This document shows, piece by piece, positions 8,187-19,332 of a stretch of DNA of 64,000 nucleotides. Where the stretch lies: positions 1 through 64,000 of the forward strand of contig VFYV01000008.1 of the NCBI GenBank assembly GCA_016871395.1. Reading direction: 5' to 3'. Origin of the DNA: Actinomycetota bacterium. GTDB taxonomy: Bacteria > Actinomycetota > Acidimicrobiia > Acidimicrobiales > Ilumatobacteraceae. Below the pieces are notes generated by a model. The model was given only the letters and a program-made list of their open reading frames with translations. It ran no database searches and was not told the DNA's origin. How positions within the stretch are numbered: the first letter of the stretch is position 1; every line of letters starts with the position of its first letter. The position numbers were made by a program, and so were the translations under genes.

Positions 8187-9176
8187 GTGACCCGGGTCCT
8201 GTCCTGCATTCAGCCCACCGGCGGTGTTCACCTCGGCAACTACCTGGGTGCGCTTCGCAACTGGGTCATCGGGCAGCACGAATGCGACGCCTTCCACGGC
8301 ATCGTCGATCTGCACGCGCTCACCGTGACCGATCGCCCCGGCCTGGTCGGACCGAGCACGCTCGAACTGGCCGCCACATTGTTCGCCGGGGGTCTCGACC
8401 CCGAGGTCGCCACGGTGTTCGTACAGAGTCACGTTCCCGAACACTCCCAGCTGAGCTGGATCACCGAGTGCACGGTCTCGTACGGCGAACTCAGTCGCAT
8501 GACACAATTCAAGGACAAGGCCGCCAAGCGTGAGGCCGATTTCGTGTCGGCCGGACTTTTCACCTACCCGGCCCTGCAGGCGGCCGACATCCTCTTGTAC
8601 GACGCCGACGAGGTGCCCGTGGGCGAGGATCAGCGTCAACACGTCGAGATCACCCGCGACATCGCCATGCGATTCAACTCCCGTTTCGGCGAGACGTTCG
8701 TCGTCCCCAAAGTGGTCACACCCAAGGCGGGGGCGAAGGTGACCGACCTGCAAGAGCCAACCGCGAAAATGTCGAAGTCGTCCAACAGCGATGCCGGGAT
8801 CGTCTATCTACTCGACGAACCGGCCGCCATCATGAAGAAGTTCAAGCGCGCGGTCACCGACTCCGATGGCGAGGTGCGATTCGATCGCGCCACCAAGCCC
8901 GGGGTGTCGAACCTGCTCGAGATCCTGGCCGCTTGCACCGGCCGCTCCCCCGCCGAGGTCGCCGGTTCGTACTCCCAGTACGGACCGCTCAAGAACGACG
9001 CCGGGCAAGCGGTCGTCGAGTTGTTGACCCCGATCCAGCACCGCTATCGCGAGCTCATGGGGGACCGTGCCGAGCTGTCGCGATTGCTCCGTCGCGGAGC
9101 CGACAAGGCCCGCGAGGTCGCCTCGCGCACCCTGCAACGCACCTACGACAACATCGGACTTCTTCCCCCGAACTGA
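8187..9176 (+). CDS. trpS: Tryptophanyl-tRNA synthetase
   Basis: A 329-residue class I aminoacyl-tRNA synthetase. The HIGH-type motif is GGVHLGN near residue 13, and the KMSKS loop appears as AKMSKSSN. Typical TrpS blocks are present (MTQFKDKAAK, ALQAADILLYDADEVPVGEDQ). I use the GTG at 8187, directly before the conserved TRVLSCIQPTG; longer frames reach back into the antisense of scpA. No clear Shine-Dalgarno is visible, and the gap to scpA is only 93 bases, too short for a T-box leader. The gene ends 25 bases before the convergent sortase gene. Confidence 0.94.
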   Translation: MTRVLSCIQPTGGVHLGNYLGALRNWVIGQHECDAFHGIVDLHALTVTDRPGLVGPSTLELAATLFAGGLDPEVATVFVQSHVPEHSQLSWITECTVSYGELSRMTQFKDKAAKREADFVSAGLFTYPALQAADILLYDADEVPVGEDQRQHVEITRDIAMRFNSRFGETFVVPKVVTPKAGAKVTDLQEPTAKMSKSSNSDAGIVYLLDEPAAIMKKFKRAVTDSDGEVRFDRATKPGVSNLLEILAACTGRSPAEVAGSYSQYGPLKNDAGQAVVELLTPIQHRYRELMGDRAELSRLLRRGADKAREVASRTLQRTYDNIGLLPPN

Positions 9177-9201
9177 CCGCTCCGCGTCGATTCGGTCGCC
9201 G

Positions 9202-10917
9202 TCAGAGTTCGTCGACCGACACCAGGTCGCCGTGCGCCACGATCCGGTACTTCACGCTCCCGGGTGGATGGCAGGCGACCAACGAGATGGTCTGGTCGTT
9301 CGACGAAGTCATGTACAGAAGAGGATCAGTTGGAACACGAACATCAATTGACGTGGTCCGATACGTGTAGATCTTCCCCTCCACCGCGAGGTAGATGAGT
9401 GTGCCGACCTTCATCCGATCGAGATTGCGGAACTCGCGCCCGTAGGACGTGCGATGGCCGAAGATGGCCACGTTTCCGGGTTGATTGGGGGTTCGGGATT
9501 CGATGAGGTGCGAGGGATCCTTGTCGACAAAGGCCACATTCTCGCGCACGAGGGTCTTCACCTTGATGTCCGGGATCGACAGTTGGGCGGGGAACATCTG
9601 CGCCGGGGGCAACGAATTCACCGGAGAGAGATACGACGACGCCGGGGTGCCCACGAACCAACCGAAGATGTCGACGATGAGATCCGCCCCGCCGAATGAA
9701 TAGAGCGCCACTCCGCGCGAGGCGTTCTGCACCTGCACGTGATTGGGTGCGGTCACGCCCGACCGATCGGCGTTGATGTTGGACGCGTCGGGACGGGGTC
9801 GACCGGCGGGGTACACGGTGACGTACCCGTCATCCAGCGAGCGCGTCATGGTGACGTTCAGGGCCACCGCCGACGCCCCACCGACGGGCACACCGGCCAC
9901 GCCGCCCGTTCCCACCTCGACCGACCACCCGTGGTGGACCGTTACGCCCCGCCCCAACGGGTTCGGCGAGGAGCGGGTGTCGAGAAGTCGCGCCGGCGTC
10001 ACCGGGACGTACAAGCCGACGTCGGAGTTGGCCGCCGAGGGACCGGTGTAGTAGCCGAGGAAGTCGACGATGATGTCACCTCCGGCGTAGGAGTAAAAGT
10101 CGACTCCCGTCGACGAGGGCTTCACGATCACCTGATTCGCGATGGTCTGGCCAGACCGGATGATGTTCAGGTTCGACGTGTTGGGTAACGTCGAGCCAGC
10201 GGGCAATGCCGTCCAATACGCGAACCCGTCGGGGCGCACTCCCGAGTTCACCGCCGTGACGTTGAAAACCATGCCCTCGGTGTCGGGCGAGACCTCGCTC
10301 GGTCGCGGAACGGTGACCCGACCATCGGGTGCCACGCGGGAGGTGTGCCTCGTGTCCAACAGCCGACGGGGTGCGACGGAAATGAACCGCCCTTCCCGCG
10401 AGGAGTTGGCCGGCACGTAGTAGCCGAAGACGTCGACGATGATGTGCGTGGCCACGGAGGTGTACAACACCACGTTGCCCCCGGTGCCCACCTTGGTCGT
10501 CACGAGATTCGGAACGATCGTTCGTGAGTCGCGCATGTTCACGTTGGAGGTGTTGGGCAGACCCTCTCCCCACGGGTGAACGGTTATGAAGCCCTCACGA
10601 TCCGGCTGGTAGGCGGTGACATTCAAGACGACGGAGATGGCGTTGGCCGGCACACCGTTGACTCCGGCCACCGTGAGCACCGTCGACGATGTGGCTCCCG
10701 GTCTTTCACCATTGCGGGTGTCGAGAATTCGCACCGGGTCGAGACCCCGGAACGCCGACGCGCCCACCGGGGCGGCCGAGACCGTCTCGACTTTCGCTGC
10801 CGACAGGGTCACCGACGTCACGAGGGCCACCACGACCGCGACCGACGCCCTTGTCGACACCCTCCGACGCCACCGCCGAACCCTTCCACGCACGAAAACC
10901 GATCGTAGACGAGACAC
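9202..10917 (-). CDS. Exported protein with three LDTR repeats and a C-terminal class E-like sortase domain
   Basis: About 571 residues from a GTG at 10917. A basic N-terminus and a hydrophobic helix (ASVAVVVALVTSVTLSA) indicate export or membrane anchoring. Three repeats follow, each opening with R(I/L)LDTR and closing with VD(V/F/I)(F/L)G(Y/W)(Y/F). The C-terminal 150 residues look like a sortase: GHRT with His488, VACHPPG with Cys549 and KYR with Arg558, the His-Cys-Arg arrangement. Sortases cleave sorting signals and join proteins to the wall; class E enzymes are actinobacterial. The start is uncertain, since the frame is open to 11058, but that would overlap the upstream gene by about 100 bases. 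Confidence 0.75.
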   Translation of the reverse strand: MSRLRSVFVRGRVRRWRRRVSTRASVAVVVALVTSVTLSAAKVETVSAAPVGASAFRGLDPVRILDTRNGERPGATSSTVLTVAGVNGVPANAISVVLNVTAYQPDREGFITVHPWGEGLPNTSNVNMRDSRTIVPNLVTTKVGTGGNVVLYTSVATHIIVDVFGYYVPANSSREGRFISVAPRRLLDTRHTSRVAPDGRVTVPRPSEVSPDTEGMVFNVTAVNSGVRPDGFAYWTALPAGSTLPNTSNLNIIRSGQTIANQVIVKPSSTGVDFYSYAGGDIIVDFLGYYTGPSAANSDVGLYVPVTPARLLDTRSSPNPLGRGVTVHHGWSVEVGTGGVAGVPVGGASAVALNVTMTRSLDDGYVTVYPAGRPRPDASNINADRSGVTAPNHVQVQNASRGVALYSFGGADLIVDIFGWFVGTPASSYLSPVNSLPPAQMFPAQLSIPDIKVKTLVRENVAFVDKDPSHLIESRTPNQPGNVAIFGHRTSYGREFRNLDRMKVGTLIYLAVEGKIYTYRTTSIDVRVPTDPLLYMTSSNDQTISLVACHPPGSVKYRIVAHGDLVSVDEL

Positions 10918-10958
10918 CCCGTTCGCGCGGTGGCGACCGGGTGAATTCGCGTGGAGTC

Positions 10959-11414
10959 TCAAATATCGTCGGCTCGGCGCAACGCGTCCACGATCTCGGC
11001 TCGATCGTCTCCTCGCAGAAGAGCCAGGGTTTGCTCGCTCGACCCCGCTCCCCGACACATCTCGAGGCCGAGGGCCTCATGGTCGTGGTACTGACGCAAA
11101 CGTCGGGTTCGACCTCCCACCAATGTGGCCACCACCCGTTCGAATGTCGACAAATCACTGACCGTCTTGCCGACGTCGTGAAGAAGCGCTGCAGCTAGTT
11201 GGTCGCGCGACGCATCGGGGAGCAACATCTCGAATCGGCGGGCCACGGTGATGGCGTGACGGCGGTCCGGAGCCGACATCGTCGCGAACAGGACGATCTC
11301 GCCAGAAGTCAATCGCTCCTCCGCCCAACGCTGGTCGGTCGCCGTCGGAGGCGCTGACGACAGCGAGCCCCACCAACGTCGCACCAAATGCACGAAACGG
11401 CGAGCGGTCGGCAT
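10959..11414 (-). CDS. HD-domain protein, probable metal-dependent phosphohydrolase
   Basis: A 151-residue protein from the ATG at 11414, 8 bases after xerD. RRHAITVARR supplies a first histidine (His53), AALLHDVGKT the HD pair (His79, Asp80), and YHDHEALG later histidines. Together they fit a short HD phosphohydrolase. Its substrate cannot be read from the sequence. The open frame continues upstream into xerD antisense and should be trimmed. Between xerD and the sortase gene it may only be co-transcribed, without a shared function. Confidence 0.7.
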   Translation of the reverse strand: MPTARRFVHLVRRWWGSLSSAPPTATDQRWAEERLTSGEIVLFATMSAPDRRHAITVARRFEMLLPDASRDQLAAALLHDVGKTVSDLSTFERVVATLVGGRTRRLRQYHDHEALGLEMCRGAGSSEQTLALLRGDDRAEIVDALRRADDI

Positions 11415-11422
11415 CGTGACGA

Positions 11423-12363
11423 TCAGGTACCGCGACCGACCGTGGCCCGGGGGTGGGCCGCCGAGTACTGATCGAGAAGGTGCTCCTGAGACACCCTCGT
11501 GTACACCTGCGTGGTCGAAATCGACGCGTGACCGAGCATCTCCTGCACGATGCGCAAGTCGGCACCATGATCGAGCATGTGGGTCGCACACGAATGGCGC
11601 AAGACGTGTGGTGAGAGGTGACTGGTCAGGCCGGCCCGCTCTCCATGACGCACGACGATCGCATAGGCCGCCTGCCGACCGAGGCGTCCGCCCCGATTGT
11701 TCAGGAAAACGGCGTCAGCATCACCACGTCGCGCCCACCGAACGGGCGACAGTGCCTCGCGGCCATCGATCAGCCACCGGTGAACGGCCGCGCGAGCGAG
11801 ACCACCAACCGGCACCAACCGCTCCTTGGAACCCTTGCCGTACAGACGAACCATTCCGGCCTCGAGGTCGATGTCCCCGAGGGACATTCCACACAACTCC
11901 GAGATACGAGCGCCCGTGGCGTACAACAACTCCAACAAGGCACGGTCGCGCAAAGCCACCGGCTCGTCTCCGACGACGGCGGCCAACAGCGACTCCACCT
12001 CGTCTTCGCTCAGCGGCTTGGGAATTCCTGCGGGCACTCTCACTCCCTCGAAATCCGCGGTGGGGTCGTCGGCGCGGTGACCCTCGGTCACCATGAATCG
12101 ATGAAAGGTTCGCACGGCGGCCATCTGTCGGGCCAGGCTGCTGGCCGCCATTCCGGTGCTTCGCCGATGATTCACGAACCGATCCACGTCGGCGGGGCCG
12201 ACTCGATGAACATCGATCGTTTGAGCCACCAACCACTCGCAGTAGGCGGTCAAGTCCCGTCGATAGGCCGACAGCGTGTTAACAGAACGACCCCGTTCGG
12301 CCGCCAACCAACTCAGGAACTCCTCCACCTCCAACGGTACGACAAGGGGGATCATCGTCGTCA

Positions 12364-12364
<1 letters not shown>
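11423..12364 (-). CDS. xerD: Site-specific tyrosine recombinase XerD
   Basis: A 313-residue recombinase of normal XerD length. The N-terminal SAM-like domain starts VEEFLSWLAAERGRS. The catalytic domain contains Arg153 (GARISEL), Lys177 (KGSKERLVP), His253 and Arg256 (HVLRH), His279 (LGHASISTT) and the nucleophile Tyr288 (VYTR). XerC/D resolve chromosome dimers at dif. Its start overlaps the stop of the NUDIX gene as TGATGA; a second ATG lies three codons in. The xerD-NUDIX-pyrG-recN neighbourhood is the standard one, so this is the chromosomal recombinase and not a phage integrase. Confidence 0.93.
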
Positions 12365-14630
<2,266 letters not shown>

Positions 14631-14678
14631 TCATCATACCGAGTCACCGGCATCAGCCCCACCATCCCCGCCGAAGTT

Positions 14679-16262
14679 TCAGCCCGCCAACAGTTCGCGA
14701 GCGTGGCGCCGCGCCGCGGTACTGTCGGGTCGACCGGACAACATGCGGGCGATCTCGTCGACCCGGTCGTCACCCGACACCGCATCGGCGGTGGCGCGGG
14801 TGCGCTCGGCGCCATCGGTCGTGACGATGTCCTTGCGCACGACGATTTGCTGGTGGGCGACGGCGGCCACCTGCGCCAGATGGGTGACCACGAGCACCTG
14901 ATGCGACTCGGCGAGGCGCGCCAGGCACTGGGCGACTGCCGTGGCGGCCTGACCACCGATGCCCGCGTCGACTTCGTCGAAGATCAACACGGGCGGACCG
15001 GCGGAGAGAACCATGCGAATGGCCAACATGGTGCGAGCCAGTTCACCTCCCGAGGCCACCTTGGCCAAGGGAGCCGCCGGGCTACCGGGGTTGGCGGCCA
15101 ACAAGAAGGTCACCTCGTCGGCGGGATCCTCGCCCGACACTTCGATGCGGACCACGGCCCGCTCCATGGCCAGTTCGCCGAGGTGAGTGGTGATCCGGCG
15201 ACCAAGCGTGGTAGCAGCACCACGACGGGTGGCGGCCACCGCGGCGGCGGCGTGTCGTTCGGCGGTGACGGCGGCGACGCGTTGGACCTCCAGTTCGGCC
15301 ACCCGCACCTCGTGAGACTCCAATTCGTCCAGCCGACGGACGCTCTCGTCTCGAAAGGCCAACACTTCGACCAAGGAGTCACCGTACTTGCGCTGGAGTT
15401 CGCGCAGGTCTTGACGTCGCGTGCGGATCTCGGCCAGACGCTCCGGGTCGTCCTCGCACGACTCGGTGACCGCGCGCAACTCCGATGCGATGTCGGCCAC
15501 CTCGGCGGCCACGTCACGTAAGCGACCCACCAATGCGGCAAAGGGGGCTCGGTTGGCCAAGCGGGCGATGGCGGATCCCAGAGCCTCGGCGGCGACCCCG
15601 TCGGCGTCGAGCGCCCTGATGGCCGTGTCACCGGCTTCGCGATGGGCCGTGGCATCGGCCAACACGTCCTCGTCGACCTCGAGTCGTTGATCCTCGTCGG
15701 GGTCGCTGATACCCAAGCCCGAGATCTCCTCGACCTGGAATCGCAACAGGTCGATCTCACGGGCCCGGGATTTGACGTCACCGCCCAAGGTGGCCAGGGC
15801 CGCGTCGATCTCGGTGATGCGACCACGGGCCGCCCTCAAAGGTTCGAGGTCGCTGCCGGCGAACTGGTCGAGCGATGCCCGCTGCACGGCGGCCGACAAC
15901 AGGCTCTGGTGGGTGTGCTGGCCGTGCAGGTCGACCAAGGTGGCCCCCAGATCAGCCAACTGCGACACGGTGGCCAGGCGACCGTCGATGTAGGCCCGCG
16001 ACCGACCGTCGAGGGGCACCACCCGGGCCACGACGTGCTCGGTCTCGCCGACCACGAAACGACCCTCCACGCGAGCCTCACCGGCGCCCGAGCGCACCCG
16101 CGCGGCGTCCGCACGACCACCCACCAACAATGAGATGGCCTCCACCAGCATCGTTTTTCCGGCCCCCGTTTCGCCGGTGAGCACCACCAACCCCTCGGCC
16201 AAGACCAGGTCGAGCCGATCGATGATGCCGAGATCCTCGACATGAAGCTCGGTCAACACCAC
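14679..16262 (-). CDS. recN: DNA repair ATPase RecN
   Basis: A 527-residue SMC-like ATPase. Walker A is GETGAGKT near residue 29, a central coiled coil covers roughly 150-370, the signature is VASGGELARTML, and Walker B is PVLIFDEVDAGIGG. RecN acts in double-strand-break repair. It starts at a GTG one base after the nadK stop. The nadK-recN pairing is common in bacteria. Confidence 0.95.
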   Translation of the reverse strand: MVLTELHVEDLGIIDRLDLVLAEGLVVLTGETGAGKTMLVEAISLLVGGRADAARVRSGAGEARVEGRFVVGETEHVVARVVPLDGRSRAYIDGRLATVSQLADLGATLVDLHGQHTHQSLLSAAVQRASLDQFAGSDLEPLRAARGRITEIDAALATLGGDVKSRAREIDLLRFQVEEISGLGISDPDEDQRLEVDEDVLADATAHREAGDTAIRALDADGVAAEALGSAIARLANRAPFAALVGRLRDVAAEVADIASELRAVTESCEDDPERLAEIRTRRQDLRELQRKYGDSLVEVLAFRDESVRRLDELESHEVRVAELEVQRVAAVTAERHAAAAVAATRRGAATTLGRRITTHLGELAMERAVVRIEVSGEDPADEVTFLLAANPGSPAAPLAKVASGGELARTMLAIRMVLSAGPPVLIFDEVDAGIGGQAATAVAQCLARLAESHQVLVVTHLAQVAAVAHQQIVVRKDIVTTDGAERTRATADAVSGDDRVDEIARMLSGRPDSTAARRHARELLAG

Positions 16263-16263
16263 G

Positions 16264-17115
16264 TCACCGATCCGACAAACCGAATTTGGCCTTCAACGTT
16301 TGATGGAATCGTCGTGACTCGAGACGCACGAACAATGCGGGGCGATCACTGGCCGAGCACGACACCGTGTCACCCGGCTGCAGGGACAACGCCTCTTGTC
16401 CATCGACCGTCAACCCCACCGGACGCTGGCCCACCACCTCCACCTCGACGGCCTCGTCGGCCCGCAACACGAGCGATCGATCGAACAACATGTGCGGAGC
16501 CAAAGGCGTGATGAGGATGGCCTCGTGCCCGGGCGAGATGACCGGTCCACGCGCCGACATGGAGTACGCGGTCGAACCAGTGGGCGTGGCCACCAGGATG
16601 CCGTCCGCCTGGTAGGTGGTGAAGGGAACACCATCGATGTGCAAGCGCAGGCGCACCGTCTGACCGGCGTGTTGTTTTTCCAACGATGCTTCGTTCAGCG
16701 AGCGCCACTGCCGGGAACCCGATGCGGTGCGGGCCACGACATCGAGCACCAGACGCCGCTCTATCTCGACATTGTGGGCGAAGAAGCGGGTCAGCGCGGT
16801 CTCGAGGTTGGACGGTTCGACCTCGGCCAGATAGCCGAGCAGACCCACGTTCACACCCAGCACCGGAGCCGGTACACCGTCGAGCAACGTGACCGCACGC
16901 AACATGGTGCCATCACCCCCGATGCTGACCACCAAGCCCAGATCGTCGACCTCGCCGACAGAGTCGACGGTCTCGATGTTGTCGGGGTGCAGCATCGCGG
17001 CGTCGGCGGCCACCGCCATCGGACGGTGTCCGTGGGCGACCAGCCAACGGACCGCCCGAGCGGCGACGTCAGCGGACTCGGAGCGCTCGGAGTTCCCGAC
17101 GATCAAAACATTCAC
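16264..17115 (-). CDS. nadK: NAD kinase
   Basis: A 283-residue NAD kinase making NADP from NAD. Motifs are SIGGDGTML (catalytic Asp68), GVNVGLLGYLAE, NEASLEK, and the C-terminal GDTVSC followed by FVRLESRRFHQTLKAKF. It starts with a GTG overlapping the tlyA stop (GTGA). Confidence 0.95.
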   Translation of the reverse strand: MNVLIVGNSERSESADVAARAVRWLVAHGHRPMAVAADAAMLHPDNIETVDSVGEVDDLGLVVSIGGDGTMLRAVTLLDGVPAPVLGVNVGLLGYLAEVEPSNLETALTRFFAHNVEIERRLVLDVVARTASGSRQWRSLNEASLEKQHAGQTVRLRLHIDGVPFTTYQADGILVATPTGSTAYSMSARGPVISPGHEAILITPLAPHMLFDRSLVLRADEAVEVEVVGQRPVGLTVDGQEALSLQPGDTVSCSASDRPALFVRLESRRFHQTLKAKFGLSDR

Positions 17116-17876
17116 GGCGCCATCTTCTCACGCGGGTGCGGTAGGACCGCGTGCAGAAGAAACTCGCGGTTACCCTCGGCACCCGTGATCGGTGAAGGGA
17201 TCACGTCAATCACCCGCAATCCGGCGGTTTGGCAGGATGTTCGTACCGTCGCCACCGCCTCGTCGTGCAGAACCGGATCGTCGATCACCCCACGACCCCG
17301 GGACACATCGCGCTTGCCCACCTCGAATTGGGGCTTGACGAGGAGCACCAAAATCGCCCCCGGCTTGCACACGCGGACCATGGCCGTGACGACCAACGTC
17401 AAGGAGATGAATGAAAGGTCGGCGACCACCATGTCCACCTCGCCCCCGATGACGTCGGGCTGCACCTCGCGGACGTTGAAGCGCTCGATCACCGTGACGC
17501 GCCTGTCAGCCCGGATACGCGGGTGCAACTGGCCGTGTCCGACGTCGAGAGCCACCACCTGTGAGGCACCGCGTTGCAACAAACAATCAGTGAATCCACC
17601 CGTCGATGCGCCCACGTCGAGCACCCGTGACCTGGTCACGTCGATGTTCCACGTCGTGAGGGCGCCGTCCAACTTTTCACCACCCCGACTCACGAAGCGT
17701 GCCGGAGGCCCCTCGATGAGCACCGCATCGGCGGGATCGACTTGTCGTGCCGCCTTGCCGGCCACCGCGCCGTTGACCAACACGCGACCAGCCTCGATCA
17801 ACTCGACGGCGTCACGTCGACTGGAGACCAAGCCCCGGCGAACGAGATCGGCATCGAGCCGCTGGCGACGAGACAC
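17112..17876 (-). CDS. tlyA: TlyA-type rRNA 2'-O-methyltransferase
   Basis: A 254-residue protein with an N-terminal S4 RNA-binding domain (RLDADLVRRGLVSSRRDAVE) and a C-terminal RrmJ-like methyltransferase. The SAM loop is LDVGASTGGFTDCLLQRGA, and VLLVKPQFEVGK carries the catalytic Lys. In mycobacteria TlyA methylates 16S C1409 and 23S C1920 and confers capreomycin sensitivity. It starts at a GTG (17876), 14 bases after the upstream gene, and overlaps nadK. Confidence 0.93.
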   Translation of the reverse strand: MSRRQRLDADLVRRGLVSSRRDAVELIEAGRVLVNGAVAGKAARQVDPADAVLIEGPPARFVSRGGEKLDGALTTWNIDVTRSRVLDVGASTGGFTDCLLQRGASQVVALDVGHGQLHPRIRADRRVTVIERFNVREVQPDVIGGEVDMVVADLSFISLTLVVTAMVRVCKPGAILVLLVKPQFEVGKRDVSRGRGVIDDPVLHDEAVATVRTSCQTAGLRVIDVIPSPITGAEGNREFLLHAVLPHPREKMAP

Positions 17877-17890
17877 GTTGGCAGACGACC

Positions 17891-18439
17891 TCAGGACGAG
17901 GGAGCGACGTTCTTCGTGGCGGCAGGCTTCTTCGTGGCGGCAGGCTTCTTCGCGGCCGGCTTCTTCGCGGCCGCCTTCTTCACGGCCGGCTTCTTCGCGG
18001 CCGGCTTCTTGGCGGCGGGCTTCTTCGCGGTGGTGCTCTTGGTCGTGGTGCTCTTGGTCGTGGTGGACGTCTTCGTGGCGGCCGTTTTCGTGGACCCGGT
18101 CTTCTTCGACAAGCCTCTGGTGGCCGCCGCCACCAACAACGTCCGCGATGTCTCGAGGTTCTTGCTCAACGTCTCGACTTGCTTTTCCACCTGATCGACG
18201 CGGGCGACCAAGCGACCGAGTTGCTTGGCCACCTCCCTTTGCACCGAGGTCGAGAATTGCTCGGCCGAGCGACGCGCAACCGCGGCCACCTCGGCGACGA
18301 CCTTCTCAGCGTCACGACGTCGCTCGACACCGGCCTTCAACAGTTCGCGCACGAATTTCTCCGCCGCGTCGGGAGCCATCGGCGTCACCGAGTCGATCAA
18401 CTTCTTCAACGACTTCTTGTAGGTCTCGTTTTTTGCCAT
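17891..18439 (-). CDS. Phasin-like helical protein with a histone-H1-like Lys/Ala/Pro tail
   Basis: A 182-residue protein in two parts. Residues 1-110 are charged and helical (AEKFVRELLKAG, RRDAEKVVAEVAAVARR, VDQVEKQVETLSKN), probably a coiled coil like phasins or polyhydroxyalkanoate-granule regulators. Residues 110-182 are a low-complexity tail of TTKS and AKKPA repeats, resembling histone-H1-like tails of PhaF and AlgP, which bind DNA. A dual granule/nucleoid role is possible, but no PHA synthase is visible here. The RNA-helical part could equally be a general nucleoid protein. Confidence 0.6.
   Translation of the reverse strand: MAKNETYKKSLKKLIDSVTPMAPDAAEKFVRELLKAGVERRRDAEKVVAEVAAVARRSAEQFSTSVQREVAKQLGRLVARVDQVEKQVETLSKNLETSRTLLVAAATRGLSKKTGSTKTAATKTSTTTKSTTTKSTTAKKPAAKKPAAKKPAVKKAAAKKPAAKKPAATKKPAATKNVAPSS
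17911..18030. repeat. Imperfect 15-18 bp tandem repeats encoding the AKKPA tail
   Basis: The + strand shows repeated GGCTTCTTCG-type units (for example gcggccggcttcttc) of 15 or 18 bases. All are in frame with the lysine-rich tail of the overlapping gene. Such repeats can expand or contract, so tail length may vary between strains. Confidence 0.8.
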
Positions 18440-18491
18440 GTAATAACGCTACCGGCGTCGCGACCGCCGAATCGCCGATGTGTCGACCGAC

Positions 18492-19292
18492 TCATTCTCC
18501 CAGTACCGCGCGGGCCACGGCCGCCAGATCGGCCACGTCCACCCAGGCCGTGGCACCGGCGAACCACGTCGGTTCGTCGGCCGCGCTCAAATGTGGAGCG
18601 GTGACCCCGGATCGCACCAAGGCGTACCGGCAACCCAAGGTCGCAGCGAAAACTCCGTCGGTACTGGGCCGGTCCCCCACCACGACCGCTGACCGGTTCA
18701 CGCCGGGTTCCATCGCTCGTACCAGTTCGGCCATTGGGGGGTACGGCTTGCCGGTCACCAACGGGAGGCGGCCCGACGCCGTGCTGATGGCCGCCAGGAT
18801 GCTGCCCCCTCCGGGAATCGGGCCCTCCGGCGTCGGATAGGTGGGATCGTCGTTGGTTCCGACCAACCGTGCTCCGGACCGCACCGCCGACGACGCCCGT
18901 CGCATGATCTCGTAGTCGAAGTCACGATGGAACCCCACCAGCACCGAGTCGACTCGGGCACCACGATCCGCGTCGTCGTGCGACACCACCTCGGCGCCCA
19001 CCCGTCCCACGGCCTCGTGGATGCCCGGTCCGCCACAGACGAGCACCCGTTCACCAAAGGACAACACGTGCGCTGCCGACAGGGCCGAGGTCACCACGTC
19101 CCCGTGAGCATCGATACCCACGAACGCCAACGCCTGTTCCTGCGCGCCCACCGTGGCCGAGGAATTGTTGGTCACGAACAGCACTCGATGCCCGGCAGCG
19201 CGCAAGTCGGCCACCGCCTCCGCCGAACCGGGTATGGGACGATGAGCCAGCCACACCACACCGTCGAGGTCGCAAAGAATCACCGGCTTCAT
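18492..19292 (-). CDS. HAD-IIA family phosphatase (NagD/phosphoglycolate phosphatase-like)
   Basis: A 266-residue HAD hydrolase starting at the ATG at 19292. Motif I is CDLDGVVW (Asp8, Asp10), motif II FVTNNSS, motif III GKPYPPM and motif IV VVGDRPSTDG. The C2-type cap between motifs II and III is typical of HAD-IIA enzymes such as NagD and phosphoglycolate or 4-nitrophenyl phosphatases. The true substrate is not evident. It is divergent from the DUF1015 gene with only 40 bases between starts. Confidence 0.82.
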   Translation of the reverse strand: MKPVILCDLDGVVWLAHRPIPGSAEAVADLRAAGHRVLFVTNNSSATVGAQEQALAFVGIDAHGDVVTSALSAAHVLSFGERVLVCGGPGIHEAVGRVGAEVVSHDDADRGARVDSVLVGFHRDFDYEIMRRASSAVRSGARLVGTNDDPTYPTPEGPIPGGGSILAAISTASGRLPLVTGKPYPPMAELVRAMEPGVNRSAVVVGDRPSTDGVFAATLGCRYALVRSGVTAPHLSAADEPTWFAGATAWVDVADLAAVARAVLGE

Positions 19293-19332
19293 CGAGTAGT
19301 GATTCTGCCACCGCAAGTGACAACCTAGAGGG

